Source: Streptomyces chryseus
GTDB lineage: Bacteria; Actinomycetota; Actinomycetes; Streptomycetales; Streptomycetaceae
Reading direction: 5' to 3'
Assembly: GCF_014650755.1 (NCBI RefSeq)
Contig: NZ_BMVO01000001.1
Coordinates: 372,001 to 436,000, forward strand
DNA: 64,000 bases
Part shown: positions 50,051 through 59,716 of the stretch, one piece after another
Position numbering within the stretch: the stretch's first letter is position 1
Layout of the letters: each line of letters starts with the position of its first letter
The notes under the pieces: generated by a model
The model's input: the letters and a program-made list of their open reading frames with translations, nothing else
What the model was told of the DNA's origin: nothing
The model's database searches: none
Made by a program: the position numbers and the translations under genes

Positions 50051-50328
50051 GACGATCACCCTAGGACGCCCGCCCCTCGCCTGAGTAGAGGGGGCCGGAC
50101 CTGCGGTTACTACCGGGTTTCCGCGTAGTTGGACTAGTCTGCCCGGAGCACCGCCACGGCGTGTGACGCAGCGAACATCTGGCCGGAACCCCCTATCGGG
50201 AACCGTCTACTGATGGGTAACGTCCGGGCAGTCCAACCGTGCTCACCCCACTGAGCACCTGCCCGGTCTTGGACCGGAACCGACGCGCACATTGACGTGG
50301 CGCCGGCGCCCGATGAGGAGCAGCAGTC

Positions 50329-52125
50329 TTGCGCGAGTTCAGCCTTCCGGCCCTGTACGAGGTCCCCTCGGACGGCAACCTGACCGATCTCATCCGCCGC
50401 AACGCCACGCAGCATCCCGATGTGGCCGTCATGAGCCGCAAGGTCGCGGGCGTCTGGACCGATGTCAGTGCCACCGAGTTCCTCGCCGAGGTCCGCGCCG
50501 CCGCCAAGGGCCTGATCGCCGCGGGCGTCCAGCCCGGCGACCGCGTCGCCCTGATGTCCCGCACCCGCTACGAGTGGGTGCAGATGGACTTCGCGATCTG
50601 GACCGCGGGCGCGGTGACCGTGCCGGTGTACGAGACCAGCTCCGCCGAGCAGGTGCAGTGGATACTGGGCGATTCCGGCGCGGTCGCCGTGATCGTCGAG
50701 AGCGACGGGCACGCCGCCGCCGTCGAGTCCGTACGCGACCGGCTGCCCGCCCTGAAGCACGTCTGGCAGATCGACCGGGACGGCGTGGAGCGGCTGCGCG
50801 CCTCGGGAGCCGAGGTCGGCGACGAGACGGTCGACGAGCGCAGCACGAGCGCGAAGGCCGACGACCCGGCGACGATCGTCTACACCTCCGGCACCACCGG
50901 CCGCCCCAAGGGCTGCGTGCTGAGCCACCGCAGCTTCTTCGCGGAGTGCGGCAACGCGGTGGAGCGCCTGAAGCCGCTGTTCCGTACGGGCGAGTGTTCG
51001 GTGCTGCTGTTCCTGCCGGCCGCGCACGTCTTCGGCCGGCTGGTCGAGGTGGCGTCGGTCATGGCGCCGATCAAGCTGGGCTGCGTACCGGACATCAAGA
51101 ACCTCACCGACGAGCTGGCCTCCTTCCGGCCGACGCTGATCCTCGGTGTGCCGCGTGTCTTCGAGAAGGTCTACAACTCGGCGCGCGCCAAGGCGCAGGC
51201 GGACGGCAAGGGCAAGATCTTCGACAAGGCCGCGGACACCGCGATCGCGTACAGCCGGGCGATCGGCACCCCGCAGGGCCCGTCCCTCGGCCTCAAGCTG
51301 AAGCACAAGCTGTTCGACAAGCTGGTCTACAGCAAGCTGCGCGCGGTGCTCGGCGGCCGCGGCGAGTACGCGATCTCCGGCGGCGCCCCGCTCGGCGAGC
51401 GCCTGGGCCACTTCTTCCGGGGCATCGGTTTCACGGTCCTGGAGGGCTACGGCCTGACCGAGTCGTGCGCCGCGACCGCCTTCAACCCGTGGGACCGGCA
51501 GAAGATCGGCACGGTCGGCCAGCCGCTGCCCGGCTCGGTCGTGCGGATCGCGGACGACGGCGAGGTGCTGCTGCACGGCGAGCACCTGTTCTCGGGGTAC
51601 TGGAACAACGAGGCGGCCACCGCCGAGGCGCTCACCGACGGCTGGTTCCACACCGGCGACATCGGCACCCTCGACGAGGACGGCTACCTCGCCATCACCG
51701 GCCGCAAGAAGGAGATCATCGTCACGGCCGGCGGCAAGAACGTCGCCCCCGCCGTGATCGAGGACCGCATCCGGGCGCACGCGCTGGTCGCCGAGTGCAT
51801 GGTGGTGGGCGACGGGCGTCCGTTCGTCGGCGCGCTGGTCACCCTCGACGAGGAGTTCCTGGGCCGCTGGGCCGCCGAGAACGGCAAGCCCGCCGGTTCG
51901 ACCGCGGCGTCGCTGCGCGACGACGCCGAGCTGCTGGCGGTCGTCCAGCAGGCGGTGAACGACGGCAACGCGGCGGTGTCGAAGGCCGAGTCGGTGCGCA
52001 AGTTCCGTGTGCTGCCGGCGCAGTTCACCGAGGAGGCCGGTCACATCACGCCCTCGCTGAAGCTCAAGCGCAACGTCGTGGCGAAGGACTTCGCGGACGA
52101 CATCGAGGCCCTCTACCGAGGCTGA
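50329..52125 (+). CDS. fadD: Long-chain fatty acid--CoA ligase (FadD15-like)
   Basis: A 598-residue AMP-forming acyl-CoA synthetase: P-loop YTSGTTGRPKGCVLSH (about residues 184-199), GYGLTESCAATAFN, TGDIGTLDEDGYLAITGRKKEII (about 443-465) and the C-terminal lysine region near PSLKLKRNVV. It most resembles mycobacterial FadD15. It starts at TTG 50329 with GAGGAG upstream. The gene is separated from its downstream neighbour by an IS element beginning about 50 bases after the stop. Confidence 0.92.
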   Translation: MREFSLPALYEVPSDGNLTDLIRRNATQHPDVAVMSRKVAGVWTDVSATEFLAEVRAAAKGLIAAGVQPGDRVALMSRTRYEWVQMDFAIWTAGAVTVPVYETSSAEQVQWILGDSGAVAVIVESDGHAAAVESVRDRLPALKHVWQIDRDGVERLRASGAEVGDETVDERSTSAKADDPATIVYTSGTTGRPKGCVLSHRSFFAECGNAVERLKPLFRTGECSVLLFLPAAHVFGRLVEVASVMAPIKLGCVPDIKNLTDELASFRPTLILGVPRVFEKVYNSARAKAQADGKGKIFDKAADTAIAYSRAIGTPQGPSLGLKLKHKLFDKLVYSKLRAVLGGRGEYAISGGAPLGERLGHFFRGIGFTVLEGYGLTESCAATAFNPWDRQKIGTVGQPLPGSVVRIADDGEVLLHGEHLFSGYWNNEAATAEALTDGWFHTGDIGTLDEDGYLAITGRKKEIIVTAGGKNVAPAVIEDRIRAHALVAECMVVGDGRPFVGALVTLDEEFLGRWAAENGKPAGSTAASLRDDAELLAVVQQAVNDGNAAVSKAESVRKFRVLPAQFTEEAGHITPSLKLKRNVVAKDFADDIEALYRG

Positions 52126-52172
52126 GCCTCCCCGTACGCGCCGGCGGCCCCCCGGAAGCGGCGAATTCCAGG

Positions 52173-53480
52173 GGTCGTTGCAACACAGGTGATCAACTGG
52201 CTGTGGCCAGGAGCTTAGCGAGGCGCTCGGCTGGGGTTTCCCAGCCGAGCGTTTTGCGTGGGCGGCTGTTGAGTTCTGCCGCGACGGCCGCCAGGTCGTC
52301 GGGGGTGTGGGCTGCCAGGTCGGTTCCCTTGGGGAAGTACTGCCGCAGCAAGCCGTTCGTGTTCTCGTTCGATCCGCGCTGCCAGGGGCTGGCTGGATCG
52401 CAGAAGAAGATGGGAATGTCCGTGGCGACGGTGAACGAGCGGTGGGCGGACATCTCCGAGCCCTGGTCCCAGGTCAGGGACCGCCAGAGGTGGCGCGGGA
52501 GGGACTGAACGGTCGTGGCGAGCGCGTCGCGGGTGGCGATGGCGGTGTGACCGGCGGGCAGGTGGACGAGCATCAGGTAGCGGGTGGAGCGTTCGACCAG
52601 CGTGCCGATGGCGGACTTGCCGTTCTTGCCGATGATCAAGTCGCCCTCCCAGTGGCCCGGAACGGCCCTGTCGGCTGCCTCGGCGGGCCGCTCACTGATC
52701 ATGACCATGTTCTTGATCGGACCCGGGAGACGCTTGTAGGCGTGGCGGTGCGGGCGTCGCGCAGCCCGGCCGGTACGCAGCGGTCGGGTCAGTTCCCGGC
52801 GGAGTTCTCCGCGGCCCTAGCGTAGAGAGCCTGGTAGATCGTCTCGTGGACCACGTGCATCTCCGGGCGGTCGGGAAAGGCGGCCCGCAGAGCCTGGCAG
52901 ATCTGCTCCGGGCTCCACCTCCTTGTGAGGCGATCCTGGATGAAGTCCCGCAGCTCGGAACACTGGCCGATCTTCCCGACCTTCGGGCGAGCGCGTCTGT
53001 TCCGAGCCCGGACGTCGGCCTGGAAGGGCTGGTAGAAGAAACCGCCCCTGGGCATCGGCCGGCGGTTGCGGCGTATCTCGCGGCTGACGGTCGAAGGGCT
53101 GCGGCCCAGTTCGGCCGCGATCTGCCGGACGGACGCCTTCTCACGCAGCCGGTCAGCGATGTGCATGCGTTCGTCCTCGCGCAGGTACCGCGACGTTCGG
53201 AGAGCCGATTCCCCCTGATCAACCACCCCTCCGGGGAGCGGGTAGATCGGGGGGACCGGCTTTCGCCCCCGGTCCGGCGAGTGATGCCCGTTGCGCCATC
53301 TCTTGCCGGTCCGCAGGTTGATGCCGACGATGCGGGCCGCTTCCCGGGTGCTGTAACCCTGCTCCATGAGCTGGAAGTATGCGGCCCGCTCGGCGACCAA
53401 CCTGCGGGGCCCCCGCTGTGTCCGGTCCTGACGAATCTCGAAGTCCATCGCACCCCTTGAGCTGGGGTGTTGCAAGGACC
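52173..53480 (-). mobile_element. IS30-family insertion sequence
   Basis: About 1.3 kb between imperfect terminal repeats. Left end GGTCGTTGCAACACAGG (from 52173) and right end, read inward, GGTCCTTGCAACACCCC (to 53480), with 18 of 24 positions shared. It carries one IS30-type transposase frame, minus strand, split by a frameshift. No target duplication could be identified at these boundaries (flanking bases GG and AC differ), so the true ends may be off by one to three bases. It lies in the intergenic space between fadD and a glycosyltransferase gene and disrupts no gene. Confidence 0.88.
52193..53448 (-). pseudogene. IS30-family transposase, frameshifted
   Basis: Two frames together make a complete IS30 transposase. 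The N-terminal part (start ATG 53448, AAGGGG upstream) has the HTH domains REAARIVGINLRTGKRWRNG and RQIAAELGRSPSTVSREIRRNRR and stops at 52789. The C-terminal part carries the DDE core: [29 protein letters not shown] (first Asp), [12 protein letters not shown] (second Asp), and [17 protein letters not shown] (Glu). The frame changes near 52815-52820, where TACGCTAGGGCC replaces the expected TAC GCT CAG GGC, so a single base appears lost; the residue order continues GRGELRREL in the -1 frame. It is either a genuine inactivating deletion or a sequencing error. Confidence 0.85.
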
Positions 53481-53540
53481 ACTAGAACCGAAGAGCATCC
53501 GGGGGGGGCCGCCGCGCGTTCCCGTGGGCGCGCGCGGGCG

Positions 53541-54695
53541 TCAGAGCAGCGTCTTGAGCTTCTCCGCCAGCAGGTCCCAGCGCCACTTCTCCTCGACCCA
53601 CTGCCGGCCTCGCTCCCCCATCCGGCGCCGCAGCTCCGGGTCCTGGAGCAGCGTGACGATCCGGTCGGCCGACGCGTCGGCGGCGACCGCGGCGGGGGCG
53701 CCGCGCACCACCCACCCGCTCTCCCCGTCGAGCACGGCGTCGGGCGCTCCGCCCGAGTCGCCCGCCACGACCGGCAGTCCGGTCGCCGACGCCTCCAGGT
53801 AGACGATGCCGAGCCCCTCGACGTCGAGGCCGCCCCGGCGCGTACGGCACGGCATCGCGAAGACGTCACCCGCGCCGAAGTGCGCCGGAAGCTCCGCCCA
53901 GGGCACGGGTCCGGTGAAGCGCACGGAGTCCGCGACGCCCGTCTCGGCGGCCAGCTTCCTCAGCTCCCCCGCGTACGGTCCGCCGCCGACGACCAGCAGC
54001 ACCGCGTCCGGCACCTCGCGCAGGACGCGGGGCATGGCCAGGATCAGCGTGTCCTGGCCCTTGCGGGGCACCAGGCGGGACACGCACACCACCACGGGCC
54101 GGTCCGCGAGCCCGAGCCGCTCGCGCACGGCGTCGCCGCCGGAGCCGGGGTGGAAGGTCTTCTCGTCGACGCCGGGCGGCAGTTGGACCATGCGTGCGGC
54201 GGCCCGCGGGGTGAGCGCGGCCGCGATGCGCGAGCGGGTGTACTCACCGAGATAGGTGATCGTGTCCGTGCCCTCGCCGATCCTGCGCAGCAGCTGCCGG
54301 GAGGCGGGGAGCTGGGCCCAGCCCGCCTCGTGGCCGTGCGTGGTGGCGACGATCCGCCGCGCTCCCGCCGCGCGCAGCGCGGGGGCCATCAGCCCGAGCG
54401 GCGCGGCCGCCCCGAACCACACGGAGGCGCAGCCGTGTTCGCGCAGCAGCGCGGTGGCCCGCCGGGTGACGCGCGGTGTCGGCAGCAGCATCGTCGTCGG
54501 GTCGCGTACGACGGTGAACGGCTGCTCGGCGTCGAAGGCGGCGGTGGCCTCGGCGCCCTCGCTGCCGCGCTTCCAGGTGGAGGCGTAGACGACGACCCGC
54601 TCGGGGTCCAGGCGCAGCGCCATGTTGTGCAGGAACGCCTGGATGCCGCCGGGGCGGGGCGGGAAGTCATTGGTCACGATCAAGGTCTTGTCCAT
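53541..54695 (-). CDS. GT4-family glycosyltransferase (PimB'-like mannosyltransferase)
   Basis: A 384-residue GT-B enzyme. It starts MDKTLIVTNDFPPRPGGIQAFLHNMALRL, the N-terminal loop typical of phosphatidyl-myo-inositol mannosyltransferase PimB'. It has GHEAGWAQLPASRQLLRRIG, VSRLVPRKGQDTLILAMPRVL and GLGIVYLEASATGLPVVAGDSGGAPDAV (EX7E acidic site). I chose ATG 54695, which leaves 98 bases to the divergent gene. The frame starts up to 25 codons earlier (ATG 54755 has GGGAG upstream) but that would leave only 38 bases. Likely phosphatidylinositol mannoside synthesis, by analogy only. Confidence 0.85.
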   Translation of the reverse strand: MDKTLIVTNDFPPRPGGIQAFLHNMALRLDPERVVVYASTWKRGSEGAEATAAFDAEQPFTVVRDPTTMLLPTPRVTRRATALLREHGCASVWFGAAAPLGLMAPALRAAGARRIVATTHGHEAGWAQLPASRQLLRRIGEGTDTITYLGEYTRSRIAAALTPRAAARMVQLPPGVDEKTFHPGSGGDAVRERLGLADRPVVVCVSRLVPRKGQDTLILAMPRVLREVPDAVLLVVGGGPYAGELRKLAAETGVADSVRFTGPVPWAELPAHFGAGDVFAMPCRTRRGGLDVEGLGIVYLEASATGLPVVAGDSGGAPDAVLDGESGWVVRGAPAAVAADASADRIVTLLQDPELRRRMGERGRQWVEEKWRWDLLAEKLKTLL

Positions 54696-54793
54696 CGCCG
54701 CCGACAGTACCCAACGGCCCAGCTCCTTGGCTCGCACGGCCGGGCCCTGCATCATGTCTCCCTCAGCCATGCAGGAAACGGACGAGGGTGGTC

Positions 54794-56035
54794 ATGACGG
54801 TCACAGGCCGTACAAACCTCATCGCGGTGTGGGCGCTCACCCGGGCCGTGCTGCTGCTGTGCGTCTTCAAGGTGCTCGCCGTGCCCGGCCCCGACGTCAC
54901 GAGCGACGTCTCGGTGATCTACCAGGGCTGGTACGAGATCCTGCGCACCGGCACCTTCCCCCTCGACGACATCACCTGGCAGTACCCGCCCGCCGCCGCC
55001 CTCGCGGTCCTCTCCCCCGCCCTGCTCCCCTTCCTGGGGTACGCGGCGGCCTTCTTCGTCCTGGCCTGCCTCGCCGACGCCCTGGTCACGGGCCTGCTGC
55101 TGTACGCCGGACAGCGCCCCGGCAAGCGGCTCGCGGGCGCGTGGGTGTGGGTGGCGGGGGTGCCGCTGCTGGGGCCGACGGCCTACGCCCGTTACGACGT
55201 GATGGTCACCGCCGTCGCGGTGGCGGCCCTGCTGGCGGGGGCGCGCCGCCCGCGTGTCCTGGGGGCGCTCGCGGCCTTCGGTGCGCTCCTGAAGGTGTGG
55301 CCGGTGCTGCTGCTCGCCGGCACCGCACGCGGGCACGCGACCCGCGCCGCGTGGACGGCGGCGGGCGTGGCCGGGGGCGCTCTCGTGGTGGCGCTCTGCG
55401 CCACGATGCCCGGGGCGCTCGCCTTCCTCACCTTCCAGCGCGACCGGGGCACCGAGGTCGAGTCGCTCGGCGCTCTCGTCTTCCACGCGGCCCGGCACTT
55501 CGGGTGGCGGGGCGAGGTGCTGCTGAACTACGGCTCGGTGGAGTTCGTCGGCCCGTACGTACCGCTGGTCAGCACGGCGGCGATGGGCCTGACGGCCGTC
55601 GCCTTCGGGTGGCTGCTGGTGTGGCGGGTGCGGGCCGGCGGGTTCCGGGCGTCGACGCCGTGCGACGCGGCGTTCGCCGCGGTTCTGCTGTTCACCACGA
55701 CGAGCCGGGTGATCAGTCCGCAGTACCTGGTGTGGCTGGTCGGTCTGGCGGCGGCCTGCCTGGTCTTCCGGGGCAGCCGGATGGGGCGGCCGGCGCTGCT
55801 GGTGCTGGCGGCGACCGGGGTCACGTTCCTGGAGTTCCCGGTGTGGTTCTCGCACGTGGTGTCGAGCGACAGCCTGGGCGTGCCGCTGCTCGTGGCGCGC
55901 AACGGGCTGCTGGTGGCGGCGACCCTGCTCGCCTGCCGCCGGCTGTGGCAGGACACCGTGCCCGCCGCCGGCTCCCGCGACCCGAACGCGCTGCCGGCGC
56001 AGCGGGCGGCGGCGGCGAAGCAGCTGGCGTCGTAG
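54794..56035 (+). CDS. GT87-family membrane mannosyltransferase (DUF2029)
   Basis: 413 residues with ten or so membrane helices and an N-terminal loop carrying DVTSDVSVIYQGWYEIL, an aspartate-rich motif typical of GT-C enzymes that use polyprenyl-phosphate mannose. The family motif WQYPPAAALAVLSP is seen near residue 56. ATG 54794 follows GAGG. Divergent from the PimB'-like gene, so the pair may serve the same glycolipid pathway. Function is by family. Confidence 0.8.
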   Translation: MTVTGRTNLIAVWALTRAVLLLCVFKVLAVPGPDVTSDVSVIYQGWYEILRTGTFPLDDITWQYPPAAALAVLSPALLPFLGYAAAFFVLACLADALVTGLLLYAGQRPGKRLAGAWVWVAGVPLLGPTAYARYDVMVTAVAVAALLAGARRPRVLGALAAFGALLKVWPVLLLAGTARGHATRAAWTAAGVAGGALVVALCATMPGALAFLTFQRDRGTEVESLGALVFHAARHFGWRGEVLLNYGSVEFVGPYVPLVSTAAMGLTAVAFGWLLVWRVRAGGFRASTPCDAAFAAVLLFTTTSRVISPQYLVWLVGLAAACLVFRGSRMGRPALLVLAATGVTFLEFPVWFSHVVSSDSLGVPLLVARNGLLVAATLLACRRLWQDTVPAAGSRDPNALPAQRAAAAKQLAS

Positions 56036-56056
56036 GCGGGCGCCCGCCGCCGGGCC

Positions 56057-57298
56057 TCACGACAGCTGGCGCAGCGCGTACCGGCGCCACCGCTCCTCGA
56101 AGTCCTCCGGGGTCGTGCCCAGCACCTGACGCATCGCCTTCTCCACCGCGCCCTCGCGCTTCCCGTGCCCGCCCACCGCGCGGTAGAAGGCGGTGAGCTT
56201 CGCCTCGCCCCACTCCCGCGCGATCAGCGCGCAGGCCAGCCAACCGCCCTCGTACGCCCGCGCCAGCGCCCCCGTGTCGCCGCCGAAGCCGAAGTCCCGG
56301 TCGGCCGGGAGGGCCGCGGGCAGGTCGCCCGCCCGTACCGCCCGCTGGAGCGCCGGGGCCGTCTGCCCCGCCGTGCGTCCCCTGCCCCGGTACGCCGCCC
56401 AGTCGGCGAAGCCCTCCGAGAGCCACAGCGGGGTGGCGGCGGAGGTGTGGGCGCGGGTGGCGACGTGCGTGGTCTCGTGGGTGAGGACGATCCGCTGCCC
56501 GAACGCACCGAGCACGCCGTACGCCTCCGGATTGACGATCACCCGGTCCGCCGGCCCCGCGCCGGACCCGCCCGCCTCCCCCGTCGTCACGGCCGCGATC
56601 CCCCGGTACCCGGCCGCCGGGGCCCCGAGCAGCGCCCCCATGCCGTCGAGCGAGGCCGGTACCAGGATCACGAGCCGGCGCGACCAGCGGCCGGGCCAGG
56701 CGCGGTCGACCGCCGGCACCGCCTCGTCGGCGGCGTCCGCCATGGCGCGCAGCCGCTCCACGTCCTGGCCCGCACCGAGGACCAGGCTCCGCGCGCCGCG
56801 TACGACCGTGACCCCGCCCTGCTCCCACAGCTGCTCCCCGCCGCGCCGCTGAGGGCGCTCGGCGGCGACGTACCAGCGCCCGTCCCGGCGCGTCAGGTCG
56901 AGCCGCTCGGCCACCTTCACGGGCGCCTCGTCGAACCCGGCGAACCGGTAGCGCAGCTCGACCCGCGCGGTGGCCCGCCCCGTGTCCGTACGGTCGAGGC
57001 CGGTCAGCCGGTACTCCCACGAGCGCAGCGGCACCTGCGCGAGGTTCACGAACTCCGCGCGTTCCGCGGCCCTCAGCCGCGCCGCCCCCGGATCGAGGTC
57101 CGCCAGGTACGCCGCCTCGTCACGGGAGAGGACGGCCTGCGCCCTGCGGTCGAGCGTCCGCTGGATGTCCCGGGCCGCGATGTCCGCCGGCTCCCCGGGC
57201 GTCGTGCACGCCGAGGCCGAGGCGGACAGCGCGAGGAGCGGTACGAGGACGGGCCGAGCCCACCGCCGCCACCGCGTCCCGCTCCGCCGGCCTGCCAC
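56057..57298 (-). CDS. Lipoprotein with gluzincin-like metalloprotease domain
   Basis: A 413-residue protein with a basic N terminus, a hydrophobic signal and a lipobox ending SASAC (Cys about residue 31), so it should be a lipoprotein. The C-terminal half holds HETTH (about residue 277), then WLSEGFADWAAYR about 20 residues later, together matching the peptidase MA-like/gluzincin arrangement HExxH...E, here with Thr-Thr between. Preceding sequence resembles a nuclear transport factor-2-like region. Probably a secreted, membrane-anchored zinc protease; the substrate is unknown. Confidence 0.82.
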   Translation of the reverse strand: MAGRRSGTRWRRWARPVLVPLLALSASASACTTPGEPADIAARDIQRTLDRRAQAVLSRDEAAYLADLDPGAARLRAAERAEFVNLAQVPLRSWEYRLTGLDRTDTGRATARVELRYRFAGFDEAPVKVAERLDLTRRDGRWYVAAERPQRRGGEQLWEQGGVTVVRGARSLVLGAGQDVERLRAMADAADEAVPAVDRAWPGRWSRRLVILVPASLDGMGALLGAPAAGYRGIAAVTTGEAGGSGAGPADRVIVNPEAYGVLGAFGQRIVLTHETTHVATRAHTSAATPLWLSEGFADWAAYRGRGRTAGQTAPALQRAVRAGDLPAALPADRDFGFGGDTGALARAYEGGWLACALIAREWGEAKLTAFYRAVGGHGKREGAVEKAMRQVLGTTPEDFEERWRRYALRQLS

Positions 57299-57343
57299 CC
57301 GGCCGATCGTACGGGCAGCGCGGGCGGGTCGGGCAGGGCCGGG

Positions 57344-58420
57344 TCAGACGCGGGTCACCGACGAGACGGGCATCATCCCGACCGGGTCGTAGCGCACCGG
57401 AGCCCCGGGGTAGGGCGCGTGCACGACCTGGCCGTTGCCGACGTACATCCCGATGTGGCTCGCGTCGTCCCGGTACGTCACGAGGTCGCCCGGCTGCGCC
57501 TGGTCGAGCGGGACCTGCCGTCCGGCGTACCGCTGCGCCTGCGACGTGCGCGGCAGCGAGACGCCCGCCTGGGCGTACGACCACTGGGTGAGGCCCGAAC
57601 AGTCGAAGCCCGAGGGTCCGTTGGCGCCCCAGATGTACGGCTTGCCCACCGCCCCCTGCGCCGCCAGCACGGCCGCCGACGCGCGCCCCGACACGGGGCC
57701 CCCGACCGGCAGGGGGGGCGTCTCGGCGCGGTCGCCGGACCGCGACGACCTGCTGTCGAACTCTTCGCGCTCCTCCTCCGGCAGCGAGTTCAGCAGCCGC
57801 CTGGCCTCAGCGAGCTTGTGCTCGACGGTGCGCTTGTGGCGGGCTACGGCGGCCCGGCTGCGCTCCAGCTCGCCGAGCTTCACGGTGGCCTCCGCGCGCT
57901 GCTGGCCCAAGGCGCGCTGCGCTTCCCTCAAGTCGCTCAGGGCGGTCACCTGGCGGGCGCCGATGCGGTCGAGGGCCGAGGCCTTGGAGAGGTAGCTCTC
58001 GGGGTTCTCGGAGAGCAGCAGGGCGAGGGCCGGGTCGAGCCCGCCCGCCCGGTACTGCGCTCCGGCGACCGCGCCGAGCGCACCGCGCATGTGGTTGATG
58101 CGTTCCTGGCCCCGGGCGGCCAGGTCCTGGGCGTGGTCGACCTGTTCGCGCAGCCGGTCCGCGAGTTCGTCGGCCTTGTTGAACCGCTCCGTCGCCCGCT
58201 CGGCCTGCTCGAAGAGCCGGTCGACCCGCGCCCGGGTCGCCGTGGCGGTGGCCGGGGACGACGCCGAGGCCGGGGAGGTGGCCGAGGACGTGTCGTGGGG
58301 GTCGGCGCTCGCCGGGGCGGCGACGAGCGCTGCGGCCGCCGTCGCCGCGGCAGCGGACAGAACCGTGACCCGGGCGCTCTGCGTGAGGCCGGACTGTGAG
58401 GGACGCCGGTGGGTCGCCAC
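57344..58420 (-). CDS. NlpC/P60 cell wall hydrolase, paralog 1
   Basis: 358 residues. A signal peptide (SARVTVLSAAAATAAAALVAAPASA, cleavage near ASA-DP) is followed by a long predicted coiled coil (about 80-225). The NlpC/P60 domain is at the C terminus with GPSGFDCSGLTQWSYAQAGV (catalytic Cys), DDASHIGMYVGNGQVVHAPYPG (His) and following His/Asn. D,L-endopeptidases of this class cut stem peptides. GTG 58420 has GAAGGAG eleven bases upstream. It lies downstream of a terminator and therefore has its own promoter. Confidence 0.93.
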   Translation of the reverse strand: MATHRRPSQSGLTQSARVTVLSAAAATAAAALVAAPASADPHDTSSATSPASASSPATATATRARVDRLFEQAERATERFNKADELADRLREQVDHAQDLAARGQERINHMRGALGAVAGAQYRAGGLDPALALLLSENPESYLSKASALDRIGARQVTALSDLREAQRALGQQRAEATVKLGELERSRAAVARHKRTVEHKLAEARRLLNSLPEEEREEFDSRSSRSGDRAETPPLPVGGPVSGRASAAVLAAQGAVGKPYIWGANGPSGFDCSGLTQWSYAQAGVSLPRTSQAQRYAGRQVPLDQAQPGDLVTYRDDASHIGMYVGNGQVVHAPYPGAPVRYDPVGMMPVSSVTRV

Positions 58421-58556
58421 AGGTAGCCGCACTCCTTCCACTGCGTGCAGCCCCCTGCCGCCCGGGCGGGCGACCAATGGACCGGGGAGCTGCGCGAGCA
58501 GACAGTAGCGGTGCGATCACGCGGTGACCAAAGACCTCGCCGGCCACAAACAGTGA

Positions 58557-58590
58557 CGCCCCGCCGGAGAACCAGGTCACCGGCGGGGCG
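58557..58590 (-). terminator. Terminator between the two NlpC/P60 genes
   Basis: Perfect 11-base stem CGCCCCGCCGG / CCGGCGGGGCG with a 12-base loop, 72 bases after the stop of the upstream gene. It separates the transcripts. Confidence 0.8.
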
Positions 58591-58662
58591 GACAGTCAGC
58601 GGGAGTCACCGGAATTCGCCCGAATGGGCGGTGTGGGCAACGGCCGTCGTGTGTGGCGTTTG

Positions 58663-59691
58663 TCAGACGCGCACGCCGAACTGGAAGGTGCCCAGGTAGT
58701 CCATCGACTCGTAACGCACGTTGGTGCCGGGCTTCGGGGCGTGCAGCACCTGGTTGTTGCCGGCGTAGAAGCCGACGTGCGCCAGGTTGTTGAAGAACAC
58801 CATGTCGCCCGGCTTGAGCTGGCTCTTGCTGTAGATCTTCGTGCCGTCGTTGTGCTGGGTGAACGTGGTCCGGGAGATGGAGACACCGGCCTGGGCGAAG
58901 GCCCACTGCGTCAGCCCGGAGCAGTCGTACGCGTTGGGACCGGTCGCACCGGAGATGTACGGCTTGCCGATCTGGGTGGCGGCGGCGCTCAGCGCGGCGG
59001 CGCCTCGGTCGGAGGCCGGCTTCTCGTTGCCGAGTTCCACCCGCTCGCTGGAGGCGCGGCTGGCGCGCTGCTCCTTCTCCCGCAGCTCCTCGCGCTCGGC
59101 GGCGGTCAGCGTGTTCAGGAGCCGCTGCGCCTCGGCGAGCTTGCCCTGGAACTTCTTCTTCTTCTCGCCGAGTTCCTCGCGCACGTCCTCGAGGTCGGCG
59201 AGCTTGTCCGTCGCCTCGGCACGCTGCTGGGCGAGGGTGCGCTGCTTCGCCTGGATCTTCTCCAGCGACTCGGCCTGCTTGGCGCTCAACTGGTCCATCG
59301 CGCCGGCCTTGTCGAGGTAGTCGTCCGGGTCGGCGGAGAGGAAGAGCTGCACGGAGGGGTCGATGCCGCCGGAGCGGTACTGCGCGCTGGCCACCGAACC
59401 CAGGGCGCCGCGCAGTTCGTTGAGGTCCTCCTGGCCGCGGGCGACCTTGTCCTGGAGGTTGTCGACCTCTTCCTTGAGCTTGTCCTGCCGCTCCTTGGAC
59501 TGGTTGTACTTCTCCGTCGCGGCCTCGGCCTCGTGGTACAGCTTGTCGACCTTGGCCTTGACCTCGCTCTTGGTCGGCTTGGGGTCGGCCTGAGCGGTCT
59601 GGGACGTGAGAGCGACGGCTGCGGCTGCGGTCGCGGTGAGCACGGTCACACGAGTGCGGCTCGGCTGCTTGGGACGACGGTGGGACGCCAC
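58663..59691 (-). CDS. NlpC/P60 cell wall hydrolase, paralog 2
   Basis: 342 residues, same layout as the previous gene: signal peptide (RTRVTVLTATAAAAVALTSQTAQA), coiled coil of about 150 residues, NlpC/P60 domain with GPNAYDCSGLTQWAFAQAGV and NLAHVGFYAGNNQVLHAPKPG. The two share the VTVL signal and the HRRP pattern after the start, so they arose by duplication. GTG 59691 follows GAAGGAG. Transcription begins at a well-formed vegetative promoter, and the 158-base leader carries a candidate c-di-AMP riboswitch. Confidence 0.93.
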   Translation of the reverse strand: MASHRRPKQPSRTRVTVLTATAAAAVALTSQTAQADPKPTKSEVKAKVDKLYHEAEAATEKYNQSKERQDKLKEEVDNLQDKVARGQEDLNELRGALGSVASAQYRSGGIDPSVQLFLSADPDDYLDKAGAMDQLSAKQAESLEKIQAKQRTLAQQRAEATDKLADLEDVREELGEKKKKFQGKLAEAQRLLNTLTAAEREELREKEQRASRASSERVELGNEKPASDRGAAALSAAATQIGKPYISGATGPNAYDCSGLTQWAFAQAGVSISRTTFTQHNDGTKIYSKSQLKPGDMVFFNNLAHVGFYAGNNQVLHAPKPGTNVRYESMDYLGTFQFGVRV

Positions 59692-59716
59692 GAAGGCGAG
59701 CTCCTTCTTCCTCGAG

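Noticed and set aside
52118-52130. Hairpin GAGGC-TGA-GCCTC at the fadD stop as terminator
   Set aside because: Only five base pairs and includes the stop codon; too weak to call.
52780-52830. Programmed -1 frameshift in the IS30 transposase
   Set aside because: No X-XXY-YYZ slippery heptamer in the overlap of the two frames, and the amino acid order fits a single lost base. A mutation or sequencing error is more likely.
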